A stretch of DNA of 28,876 bases, taken from positions 1-28,876 of the forward strand of contig JBDRGC010000070.1 of NCBI GenBank assembly GCA_043818215.1, written 5' to 3'. The translations under genes were made by a program, and so were the position numbers. Origin of the DNA: JBDRGC01 sp043818215. GTDB lineage: Bacteria > Chloroflexota > Anaerolineae > Anaerolineales > UBA11858. The notes beneath the pieces were generated by a model, which searched no databases, had not been told where the DNA came from, and was given only the letters and a program-made list of their open reading frames with translations. This document shows, piece after piece, positions 8,584-15,689 of the stretch (the stretch's first letter is position 1; every line of letters begins with the position of its first letter).

Positions 8584-9366
8584 ATGAAAGAACATAGAAT
8601 TCGACGCTTATTTGCAGCAGACAACCGGATTGTGATTGTGGCTTTCGATCACGCTGCTTTCATGGGGCCTGTCCGCGGCCTGGAAAACCCAGGCCAACTC
8701 ATCGATAATATTGTCGCCACCGGAGTTGATTCTGTCTTGACGACCATGGGAATCGCACGCAGGTTTTGTGGAAAATTCGGACACCTCGGTCTGATACTGC
8801 GCGTGGACGGTGGAGCCACCATGCGCAGCCCCAAAATGGGCGACATCGCCCTATCCTTCTCCGTACAGGATGCCCTCCGCCTGGGGGCCGATGCCGTGGC
8901 CTGCATGGGCATGATCGGCTTCGATGAAGAGCCATCCTCGCTGCGCAATCTTGCGGCACTCTCCTCGCAATCGGCTGAATGGAATATGCCCCTGCTGGCG
9001 GAGATGCTTGTCAAAGGCACCGACGATGGCAAAGTCACCGTCGAGGACGTCGAGTTCGCCATGCGAATTGGAGTCGAACTGGGCGCCGACCTGATCAAGG
9101 CTCCCTATGCCGGGCCAGCCACGGATTTCGCGGCAGCCCTCCAGTCCTGCTACCGCCCGGTTGTCGTGCTGGGCGGGGCCAAAATGGACGAACCGGCCGC
9201 ACTGCTGGAGAATGTCGCCGAAGCAATTGACGCCGGCGCCAACGGGGTCGCCATCGGCCGCAACGTCTGGCAGCACCCCCACCCTGCCAGCGTGTGCCGG
9301 GCATTGGTCGCCATCGTCCACGGCGGAGCGAATGTCGCCCAGGCCCTAAAGGAGATATCGGATTGA
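8584..9366 (+). CDS. Class I aldolase of the DeoC/LsrF/FbaB family
   Basis: 260 aa; ATG with GAGG about 5 nt upstream. A TIM-barrel enzyme beginning with the typical VIVAFDHAAFMGP segment. The likely Schiff-base lysine is K172 in DLIKAPYAG; K200 sits in GGAK and the phosphate-binding end is NGVAIGRNVWQ. Members cleave or form C-C bonds of sugar phosphates (archaeal-type fructose-bisphosphate aldolase) or act as thiolase in AI-2 breakdown (LsrF). The FGGY kinase start overlaps its stop, and a SorC regulator follows. That suggests it acts on the product of that kinase (inference). Confidence 0.88.
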   Translation: MKEHRIRRLFAADNRIVIVAFDHAAFMGPVRGLENPGQLIDNIVATGVDSVLTTMGIARRFCGKFGHLGLILRVDGGATMRSPKMGDIALSFSVQDALRLGADAVACMGMIGFDEEPSSLRNLAALSSQSAEWNMPLLAEMLVKGTDDGKVTVEDVEFAMRIGVELGADLIKAPYAGPATDFAAALQSCYRPVVVLGGAKMDEPAALLENVAEAIDAGANGVAIGRNVWQHPHPASVCRALVAIVHGGANVAQALKEISD

Positions 9367-10937
9367 GCAAGCTGGTTGTCGGGCTGGATATTGGCACCTC
9401 GTCTGTAAAAGCTGGGCTATTCGACCTGGATGGGCGAAAAGTGGCCTTAGCGCGCACCCGTTACGAGATTTATTCTCCCCATGATGGGTGGGCCGAGCAG
9501 AACTCTGCCGAGTGGTGGGCCGGAGCCAAAGAGGCCCTCAACGCCGTGATGTCCGGGATCGATCCCGCCAGAGTTGCGGGCGTTGGCTTGTGCGGACAGT
9601 GTCCCGGTCACGTGCTGGTAGATGGATCGGGCAACGCCATCGGCAACGCCATCATCTGGAGAGACCGGCGCGCCAAACGCGAGGCAAGCTGGCTCGCCGA
9701 GAACATTCCCGGGGAACAGGCAGCCAAGTGGATCGGCACCTTTTTGGGAGCCGATGCGGCCACACCGCCCGCCAGGTTGCTCTGGCTGCGTGACAATTTG
9801 CCCGGCGATTGGGAGAGGGCGCGCCTCGTGCTGCAACCCAAAGATTATATCGGCCTAAAATTGACCGGCGAGGCGAAGACCGATATTCACAGCGCATACT
9901 GCCTCGTAAATCCGAAGACCGGAAAATACGAAGAAGATTATTTCGATTTGCTGGGGCTGCCCACTGAAATAATGCCGCCTGCCCTCTCGCTCACCGATCC
10001 GCTGGGGACGGTTTCAAGTCGAGCGGCGGAGCAGACCGGGCTGCCTGTTGGCGTGCCCGTTATCGTAGGGACGATAGACGCCTGGTGCGACAATCTGGCC
10101 GGCGGAGTGACTCAGGTGGGGGCAGCAGTAGACGTTGCTGGAACATCAGAAATGATCTCGATGCACTCGAAGGTCGATTATCCCGGGGGCCCAGTGTTTC
10201 TGGCCCAGTTGGGAGATGACCTTCGATTTCTCTGCGGCCCCACTCAAGCTGGCGGCGATACCCTGAGATGGCTTTCGGATGGTTTTCTGCAAAATAATAA
10301 TGGGCAAGTCACTCCCCCAGAATTGGGGGCCGGGGGGCTAATCACTCCCCCAGAATTGGGGGCCGGGGGGCGTTTTCAGGACAAATTTGACAGGCTGCAA
10401 TTCCTGGCAGAGGGCGTTCCAGCTGGCAGTGGTGGGGTGATTTTTCTCCCCTATTTGTACGGTGAAAGAGCGCCGATATGGGACCCGGCTGCCCGGGCAG
10501 GTTTCCTCGGCCTCACAGGGGCGCATGACTTGCGGCATTGCGTCCGGGCGGTGTACGAAGGGGTGGGCTTTGCAATCCGGGATATTCTAGAAATATGCGA
10601 GCAGATAAATTCCCATAAAGCTGAATATCTGATGGTTTGCGGCGGCGGCTCTCAGAGCAGGTTCTGGAATCAAATCAAAGCCGATATCATCCAACGCTGT
10701 GTGAAACCGACGCAAGTCAGCGAATCGGCATGTTTGGGGGCGGCTATATTAGCCAGTGTTGGAGTTGGGATATTCCCGAAACTGAGTGATGCCGGCGCGA
10801 ATATGATTCGCTTCAAGGAGACAATCGAGCCAAATATCACGAACGCGGCTGTTTATGAAGATGCCTTCAAAAAATATTTGAAGATCTACCCAGGTTTGCT
10901 GCCAGTTTTTGCTGATGACGAAGTGAGAAAAACATGA
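9363..10937 (+). CDS. FGGY-family carbohydrate kinase (xylulokinase-like) with in-frame repeat insertion
   Basis: TTG at 9363 is preferred over the upstream in-frame codon at 9294: AAGGAG lies 8 nt before it, it overlaps the aldolase stop by 4 nt, and it begins exactly at MSKLVVGLDIGTSSVKAG. 524 aa. Motifs include DIGTSS (9-14), GLCGQCPGHVLVD, IIWRDRRA, likely catalytic D239 (GTIDAWCDNLAGG), DVAGTSEM and CGGGSQSRFWNQIKADI. It phosphorylates a ketose or polyol using ATP. Residues about 317-337 (VTPPELGAGGL plus a second copy) are encoded by a 33-bp palindromic repeat present twice. They look like an insertion into an otherwise normal family member of about 500 aa. Confidence 0.92.
   Translation: MSKLVVGLDIGTSSVKAGLFDLDGRKVALARTRYEIYSPHDGWAEQNSAEWWAGAKEALNAVMSGIDPARVAGVGLCGQCPGHVLVDGSGNAIGNAIIWRDRRAKREASWLAENIPGEQAAKWIGTFLGADAATPPARLLWLRDNLPGDWERARLVLQPKDYIGLKLTGEAKTDIHSAYCLVNPKTGKYEEDYFDLLGLPTEIMPPALSLTDPLGTVSSRAAEQTGLPVGVPVIVGTIDAWCDNLAGGVTQVGAAVDVAGTSEMISMHSKVDYPGGPVFLAQLGDDLRFLCGPTQAGGDTLRWLSDGFLQNNNGQVTPPELGAGGLITPPELGAGGRFQDKFDRLQFLAEGVPAGSGGVIFLPYLYGERAPIWDPAARAGFLGLTGAHDLRHCVRAVYEGVGFAIRDILEICEQINSHKAEYLMVCGGGSQSRFWNQIKADIIQRCVKPTQVSESACLGAAILASVGVGIFPKLSDAGANMIRFKETIEPNITNAAVYEDAFKKYLKIYPGLLPVFADDEVRKT
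10309..10371 (+). repeat. In-frame direct repeat of GC-rich palindromic unit, family D
   Basis: Two identical 30-bp units start at 10309 and 10342, a period of 33 bp (11 codons). The core is CCCCCAGAATTGGGGG followed by CCGGGGGGC. Both are read as TPPELGAGG in the FGGY kinase without a stop or frameshift. An inverted pair of the same family lies in the isomerase gene at 14211. Confidence 0.93.
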
Positions 10938-11887
10938 ATACTCAACTTATCGTACAAGTTGCTCGTTTATATTACGAACACGACTTGACTCAACAGCAAA
11001 TCGCGGATAAATTAAATATAACCCGGCAGAAAGTATCCCGCTTGCTGAGACAGGGGCGCGAGGAGGGGATTGTTAATGTTTGCATCAACGATCCAACCCC
11101 CTCGGATCCACAGCTCGAAACAGAACTGCTGGAAACTTTCGATCTCAACAAAGTCATACTGACCGGAAGTAATGGTTTAGAACAGGAGAATTTACGGCAC
11201 AGTATTGGCATAGCCGCTTCTGATTATCTTCGTCAAATCCTGAAAGATGATGATTTTATCGGAATAGGTTGGGGGAGAACCTTATTCGAAGTTGTGAATA
11301 CTCTTCGAAGCGATAAAATGATTCGGATCAATGTCATCCCCATGATTGGCGGGGTCGGCGATATGTCACCGTCTTTCCAGGTAAATGAGCTTGCCCGCCT
11401 CCTGGCAGAAGCGTTTGGAGGCACGTACCGGCCAATTTATGCGCCAGCTTTCACTCAAGATATCGAAGAATGGAAAGCCATAATGGATACGCGTGAGGTC
11501 AGGCAGATTGTAAAGTTATGGCCGAGATTGGACATCGCTGTCGTGGGTGTCGGTCAGGTCGAGTTCCAGAAAAAATCATCCATGTTTTTTACCGATCATA
11601 TAACACCCGCTGCGCTGGACAGGTTAGAATCAGAAGGTGGAGTTGGTGATATATGTGGAAATTTTTTTGACATCCAGGGTAAGCCTGTAGCGGATATTCC
11701 CGGCATTGTCGGGGTTAATCTGGAACAACTGCGAAATATCCCAGAAGTTATTGCTGCTGCGGGGGGGCTAGAAAAAGTGGACGCGTTAGCCGGTGCATTG
11801 TGGGGAGGTTTTATCAAAACCCTGGTTACTGATGTGGTCACTGCCAGAGCAGTGCTCACATCACATAAAGAGGAGGTGATGCTATAA
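10934..11887 (+). CDS. SorC-family transcriptional regulator
   Basis: 317 aa. ATG overlaps the kinase stop by 4 nt (ATGA). N-terminal helix-turn-helix about residues 19-38 (TQQQIADKLNITRQKVSRLL), followed by a sugar-phosphate-sensing domain (GIGWGRTLFEVV, NVIPMIGGVGD, GVGQVEF). SorC/DeoR-like regulators of this build, including LsrR, are released from or activated on DNA by a phosphorylated sugar, commonly the product of the adjacent kinase. Co-translation with the kinase and aldolase implies control of this catabolic cluster. An effector cannot be named. A natural operator candidate lies just downstream (11888-12000). Confidence 0.92.
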   Translation: MNTQLIVQVARLYYEHDLTQQQIADKLNITRQKVSRLLRQGREEGIVNVCINDPTPSDPQLETELLETFDLNKVILTGSNGLEQENLRHSIGIAASDYLRQILKDDDFIGIGWGRTLFEVVNTLRSDKMIRINVIPMIGGVGDMSPSFQVNELARLLAEAFGGTYRPIYAPAFTQDIEEWKAIMDTREVRQIVKLWPRLDIAVVGVGQVEFQKKSSMFFTDHITPAALDRLESEGGVGDICGNFFDIQGKPVADIPGIVGVNLEQLRNIPEVIAAAGGLEKVDALAGALWGGFIKTLVTDVVTARAVLTSHKEEVML

Positions 11888-12000
11888 GCGATTCCCGGGT
11901 TAGGGCTTATGGCAGCCCTTTCTCGGAACGAAAAAAGAGTATCGATTTGTATCGAAATACCATATCAAAAAACTAATATCAAACTATGAGGAGCAACAAA
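11888..12000. promoter_or_regulatory. Intergenic leader with weak hairpin and possible operator
   Basis: Contains a short hairpin AGGGCT-TATGGC-AGCCCT (11902-11919) followed by TTTC, a weak terminator candidate. Next is the partly symmetric GTATCGATTTGTATCGAAAT (ending TAC), which could be a regulator site. AGGAG at 11989-11993 is the ribosome site for the lipoprotein ATG at 12001. No convincing -35/-10 pair was identified, so the regulatory reading is tentative. Confidence 0.25.
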
Positions 12001-12492
12001 ATGAGAAAGAGCATATTTATTCTGATCAGCATGTTAGTGTTGGCTGCTATGCTGGCTGGCTGCGCACAAGAGGGTGAAGTTGGCGATGCACTCTTGACAG
12101 TCACTGGTGACATTGGCAAAACCAATTCGGGCAACGACTATGTCTTCGACGAGGCCCGGTTCGAAGAGCACTCAGTGGACCTAGTCATCGATGATGTCTG
12201 GATGGGTGATGGCCAGGAATACAGAGGCATCTTGCTCTCTGACATAATCGATATCGTCAAGCCTGGTTCTGGCGTAACCACGATCAGCGTCATCGCGGTG
12301 GACGGCAAATCCGCAGATGTTGCCATCGAAGATGCCAAGAACATGGATATCTTGATGGTTCACTATCTGAGCGGCGCCCTCCTCGGTGAAGACCTGGGCG
12401 GCCCGGTGAAGATCGCTTTTGGCGCCGATGCCCAAAAAGTTTATCCCGACGAAAGTTGGATGTGGTGGGTAGCTGAACTGAAGTTCAAATAG
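12001..12492 (+). CDS. Lipoprotein with sulfite-oxidase/YedY-like (SUOX-fold) domain, no cofactor Cys
   Basis: ATG at 12001 has AGGAG 7 nt upstream; the in-frame ATG at 11986 overlaps that site and is unlikely. 163 aa. Residues 1-21 form a lipoprotein signal ending LAGC (C21), so the mature protein is anchored outside the cytoplasmic membrane. The rest resembles the small oxidoreductase molybdopterin-binding fold: LTVTGDI, YRGILLSDIIDIV, ISVIAVDGKSADVAIEDA, and a tryptophan-rich end MWWVAELKF. Family enzymes bind the cofactor through a cysteine; the only Cys here is the lipid-modified C21, so Mo catalysis is unlikely and a binding role is possible. A strong terminator follows. The link to the sugar cluster is unclear. 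Confidence 0.7.
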   Translation: MRKSIFILISMLVLAAMLAGCAQEGEVGDALLTVTGDIGKTNSGNDYVFDEARFEEHSVDLVIDDVWMGDGQEYRGILLSDIIDIVKPGSGVTTISVIAVDGKSADVAIEDAKNMDILMVHYLSGALLGEDLGGPVKIAFGADAQKVYPDESWMWWVAELKFK

Positions 12493-12511
12493 AGTGTTGC
12501 CCATCTTTGAC

Positions 12512-12545
12512 GAGAGGGGCGCAAGTCAACTTGCGCCCCTCTTCC
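12512..12545 (+). terminator. Strong hairpin terminator after the lipoprotein gene
   Basis: Perfect 12-bp stem GAGGGGCGCAAG / CTTGCGCCCCTC with a TCAA loop (12514-12541), extendable by one A-T pair, followed by TTCCT. It is G/C-rich and placed 20 bp after the stop at 12492. The T-tract is weak, so efficiency is uncertain. Confidence 0.75.
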
Positions 12546-12578
12546 TAATCCTGACAAGCCGGAATCAAAAGATTTTTT

Positions 12579-12670
12579 CACCACGAAGGCACAATACTCT
12601 GACGGGTACAAGCGAGACACAAAGTTAAGAATTTAGAAGTTTTTCCTTCGTGCCTGGGTGCCTTCGTGGT
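12579..12670. repeat. Palindromic repeat family B, copy 2
   Basis: CACCACGAAGGCACAA ... TTCGTGCCTGGGTGCCTTCG, related to the copy at 6152 including the shared centre AAAGTTAAGAATTTA. An extra ~24-bp piece (ACTCTGACGGGTACAAGCG) interrupts the left arm, and a GTGCCGGTACGGC module follows at about 12695. Precedes the ADP-ribosylglycohydrolase gene. Confidence 0.82.
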
Positions 12671-12742
12671 AAATCTTCTTGTTTTCTACACCGTGCCGGT
12701 ACGGCGTGCAAACTTATCATTGATAATTGCCCAAAAAGTTAA

Positions 12743-13741
12743 ATGGATTTATTCGATAAAGCCTACGCATGTTTAGCCGGTCTGGCAATTGGGGATGCTA
12801 TGGGTATGCCCACGGAATTTCTGACCCCGGAACTGATTGCTGAAAATTATGGCTGGGTTAGCGATTTTGTGCGTCCCCTGGATTGGCACCCTCATTCCCA
12901 CATGAGGCCTGGCACAATCACCGACGACACCGGCCAGGCCCTGGCAATTGCGCACGCATACACCGACGATGGCACACTATCCCCCGATGCCGTTGCCCGG
13001 GAGCTGATTGCCTGGGCAGAAGGAATCCCCAAAGAAGACTTAGCCACTTTCATCGGGCCAAGCACCAGCAAGGCGTTGAGCGCTATCAAAGCGGGTTGCA
13101 GCCCGCAAGAAAGCGGCTCATCAGGTAAAACCAATGGCGGCTCGATGCGGGTTGCGCCGGTGGGCATCGTCAGGCATGGCGACCAGAGCAGCGCTGTGGC
13201 GGATGCGTACACCACCTGCGTCCCCACGCATAACACGAGTGTGGCCGCGGCTGGCGCGGGAGCGGTGGCCGCCGCGATTGCCGCCGCGCTGACGCTGGAT
13301 GCGTCCCTCGACACGATCATCGCAGCGGGAAAGTTTGGCGCCAAGTCGGGAAGCAAGAACGGCAATTGGGCCTGGGGCACCAGACTGGACAAGCGCATCG
13401 AACTGGCCGACCGCTTAGTGCAAGATGCAGATAACGAAAAAATCGCCCTGAGGTGTCTCTACGACTACATTGGCGTGGATATGCTGGTAGCGGAATCGGT
13501 CGCCACTGCCTTTGGAATTGTCCGCCTGGCTGGCGGGGACCCCATGAAAGCCTGTACCCTGGGAGCCAATATCGGCGGCGATTCAGACACAATTGCCGCG
13601 ATTGCCGGCGCCATTTGTGGAGCCTGGAAGGGGATCGATCACATCGACACATATCTGCTGAAAACCGTATTGGAAGTTAATGAAATTGATCTGGCATCCG
13701 AAGCGCAACGCCTCGTCGAAATTGCTGGAAGAATAGAGTGA
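12743..13741 (+). CDS. ADP-ribosylglycohydrolase (ADP-ribosyl-hydrolase) family protein
   Basis: 332 aa. Metal-binding motifs of the family are present: GLAIGDAMGMPTEF near the N-terminus, T60-D61-D62 in GTITDDTGQALA, GGSMRVAPVGI in the middle, and D280/D282-T283 in IGGDSDTIAAIAGAICGA. These residues hold two Mg ions that cleave ADP-ribose or related N-glycosidic bonds. ADP-ribosylglycohydrolase-like proteins also occur in sugar/nucleoside operons, where they may act on small glycosides; given an isomerase, ABC permeases and a PfkB kinase nearby, that reading is attractive but unproven. Only a weak ribosome site is visible. Its TGA overlaps the GTG of the next frame. Confidence 0.9.
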   Translation: MDLFDKAYACLAGLAIGDAMGMPTEFLTPELIAENYGWVSDFVRPLDWHPHSHMRPGTITDDTGQALAIAHAYTDDGTLSPDAVARELIAWAEGIPKEDLATFIGPSTSKALSAIKAGCSPQESGSSGKTNGGSMRVAPVGIVRHGDQSSAVADAYTTCVPTHNTSVAAAGAGAVAAAIAAALTLDASLDTIIAAGKFGAKSGSKNGNWAWGTRLDKRIELADRLVQDADNEKIALRCLYDYIGVDMLVAESVATAFGIVRLAGGDPMKACTLGANIGGDSDTIAAIAGAICGAWKGIDHIDTYLLKTVLEVNEIDLASEAQRLVEIAGRIE

Positions 13742-14751
13742 TCAGTATGATAGCGGACAATCCGAACACTGATATGTCATTGCGAAGCAGCTTTACCGCT
13801 GAAGCAATCTTATCCTTGACGAGTGGGAGATCGCTTCGCCGGAAAGCGTCGGCTCGCGATGACATTTTGATCGGTTTTGCCATGCACCCGCTCTGGTTGA
13901 CCGGCAGGGACCTGGAAGCCTTCATCGGCCCTCTGCGGGAGAATGGCTTGAGGTCGCTGGAATTCGAGATCGATTCGAACCTGTCAGGGTGGGAGCAATT
14001 CGAACCTTTGATGGAAGACTGCTCCAAGATTGGCATGGAAATTTGCTTCCACGCCCCCTATCGTCATCCTTTTTCGTTGAGCGGTTTCCGTGGGGATAGG
14101 CGCAGGGAAATTATAAATGCAAATATGCCGCTGTGGTCTTTGGCAGATTCCTGGGCCAAGCGAAACCACTTCCGCACAGAGATCGTGCTTCACGGTGCTT
14201 CATCGAATAATGCCCCCCTGGGCCCCCAATCCTGGGGGGAATCGCACCCCCCCAGGATTGGGGGCCGGGGGGCATTTTCGGAACTGCGTGAAGATACGAA
14301 AGCCTTTATCATCTATGCCCTGGAAGCCTTCCCAAATCTCACCATAGCCCTCGAAAACCTCGATATTGCCAAACCAGGGATCACAAAGTTTGGAGTAAGA
14401 CGAGAGGATGTCCTCGCTCTCGTGACTGAAATCGATCATCCCCGGCTTGGGATTTGTTGGGATACGGGTCACGATATTCGTCAGGGGGTGCCCCAAGACC
14501 CTCCCAAAGAATGGCTGGAACGTGTGGATCACGTCCACATTCACGATTTAGACAACAGCGGAGAAGATCATTTCCCTCTGGTGTTTGGAAATGTCCCCAA
14601 CGAACGTTGGATTAAACTCCTTATGGATGCAGGCATGGAAGGGACGATTACGCTCGAGTTGAAAGGCGGCCATCTGGTTGGTTGGGAGCTGGAAAAGATC
14701 AGTGACGCTCTTATCAATAGCATTAAGACAATCGACGAGGTACTCACATGA
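13738..14751 (+). CDS. Sugar phosphate isomerase/epimerase (xylose-isomerase-like TIM barrel) with repeat-derived segments
   Basis: The frame starts at GTG 13738 (overlapping the upstream stop as GTGA), with in-frame ATGs at 13747 and 13774. The conserved barrel begins with ILIGFAMHPLWL near nt 13868, too early for the ATG at 13882 to be the start. Motifs: CFHAPYRHPFS, ALENLDI, LGICWDTGHDIRQG, DHVHIHDLDN and TITLELKG, typical of divalent-metal AP-endonuclease-2-type isomerases. The first ~30 residues before the barrel come from a 90-bp repeat (13775-13864). A 64-bp palindromic pair (14211-14274) adds about 21 residues (NAPLGPQSWGESHPPRIGG...). Function of the altered protein is uncertain; substrate unknown. 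Its stop overlaps the permease start. Confidence 0.82.
   Translation: MISMIADNPNTDMSLRSSFTAEAILSLTSGRSLRRKASARDDILIGFAMHPLWLTGRDLEAFIGPLRENGLRSLEFEIDSNLSGWEQFEPLMEDCSKIGMEICFHAPYRHPFSLSGFRGDRRREIINANMPLWSLADSWAKRNHFRTEIVLHGASSNNAPLGPQSWGESHPPRIGGRGAFSELREDTKAFIIYALEAFPNLTIALENLDIAKPGITKFGVRREDVLALVTEIDHPRLGICWDTGHDIRQGVPQDPPKEWLERVDHVHIHDLDNSGEDHFPLVFGNVPNERWIKLLMDAGMEGTITLELKGGHLVGWELEKISDALINSIKTIDEVLT
13775..13864. repeat. Palindromic repeat family C inside the isomerase N-terminus
   Basis: Exactly 90 bp, from TGTCATTGCGAAGCAGCTTT to GGCTCGCGATGACA, with inverted ends. It is closely related to the intergenic copies at 24972, 26249 and 26692 and to the one in the MITE at 22179. Here it is read in frame as MSLRSSFTAEAIL..., and it supplies the ATG at 13774 at its left edge. 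Confidence 0.9.
14211..14274. repeat. Inverted pair of family D GC-rich palindromes inside the isomerase gene
   Basis: Ends TGCCCCCC and GGGGGGCA flank two oppositely oriented copies of the unit seen at 10309 (core CCCCCAATCCTGGGGG and its complement CCCCCAGGATTGGGGG). The reading frame stays open through the whole element. Confidence 0.9.
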
Positions 14752-15689
14752 GTAGTGATGCTACAGTTTCTAAAAAGATATTTGAACTGAGCGTACAAAA
14801 GAAACAGCGTCAGAGAAAAGAACTGCTGGCGGCCTACGCATTTCTGGCCCCAAGCATATTGATTTTTGCCGTGTTTACTTTCTTCCCGGCAATCTTCTCT
14901 ATCATTGCCAGTTTCTTCCGCTGGAATCTACCTTACGATCCGGTGTTCACAGGGCTGAACAATTATGAGTACTTATTTGCCGACAATATTGGAAAGGTGG
15001 AATTTGGGAAATCCGTGTTGAACACGCTTTATTTTATGTTGGGCATCCCCATCAACATCGGCATTTCGCTTTGGATCGCGGTCATGCTGAATCGCAGGCT
15101 GCCTGGTGTGGGGCTTTTCAGAACCGCCTTCTTCCTGCCCACTCTGACATCGATGGCTGCGATCTCTGTCGTGTGGATATGGTTATATCACCCGGCGGAC
15201 TATGGCTTGTTCAACACCCTGTTGATAAGATTCGGGCTGCCAATCCAGGCCTGGCTGCGTGATCCGCTGCTGGCTATGCCCTGCCTGATTGTAATGGGGG
15301 TGTGGCGCGGCATGGGATATAACATCGTCATCTTTCTGGCAGGGCTTCAATCGATCCCCCACGATTTGTACGAAGCATCTGAAATCGACGGTGCCAACTG
15401 GCTGGGTCAATTTCGCCAGATCACATTGCCCCTGTTAAGCCCCACCACGTTTTATATTTTGATCATTGGGGTGATCAACTCACTCAAAGCCTTCACCGAG
15501 ATCGACGTGATGACCCAGGGTGGCCCTTTAGGGGCTACCACCACCTTAGCGTATTACCTCTACCAATACGCATTTCAATATTTCCAGATCGGTTTGGCTT
15601 CTGCTGTCGCGGTTGTGTTATTTGTGTTTATATTAGTATTGACTCTGATCCAGTTCAAGGTTGTAGAGAAGAGGGTACATTATGGATAA
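14748..15689 (+). CDS. CUT1-type sugar ABC transporter permease (MalF/UgpA-like)
   Basis: 313 aa, start overlapping the isomerase stop by 4 nt. About six membrane helices, beginning AYAFLAPSILIFAVFTFFPA as in MalF/UgpA-type permeases. The EAA loop that docks on the ATPase is YEASEIDGANWLGQFRQI followed by TLPLL. Forms the membrane channel with the next gene product; both serve the solute-binding lipoprotein at 16870. No ATPase is encoded in the window, so a shared MsmX/MalK-type ATPase elsewhere is likely. Confidence 0.93.
   Translation: MSSDATVSKKIFELSVQKKQRQRKELLAAYAFLAPSILIFAVFTFFPAIFSIIASFFRWNLPYDPVFTGLNNYEYLFADNIGKVEFGKSVLNTLYFMLGIPINIGISLWIAVMLNRRLPGVGLFRTAFFLPTLTSMAAISVVWIWLYHPADYGLFNTLLIRFGLPIQAWLRDPLLAMPCLIVMGVWRGMGYNIVIFLAGLQSIPHDLYEASEIDGANWLGQFRQITLPLLSPTTFYILIIGVINSLKAFTEIDVMTQGGPLGATTTLAYYLYQYAFQYFQIGLASAVAVVLFVFILVLTLIQFKVVEKRVHYG

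Noticed and set aside
10309..10371. Treating the kinase as a pseudogene because of the repeat
   Set aside because: The frame is intact on both sides and all catalytic motifs are present; a tolerated loop insertion is more likely.
11871..11887. Perfect Shine-Dalgarno-like AGGAGGTGAT near the end of the SorC gene
   Set aside because: It is inside the coding sequence, and the ATG that follows (11879) reads only two codons before the same stop; the real next start is 12001 with its own AGGAG.
13882..14751. Starting the isomerase at ATG 13882
   Set aside because: That ATG lies after the first conserved strand (ILIGFAMHP), so the protein would lack part of the barrel.
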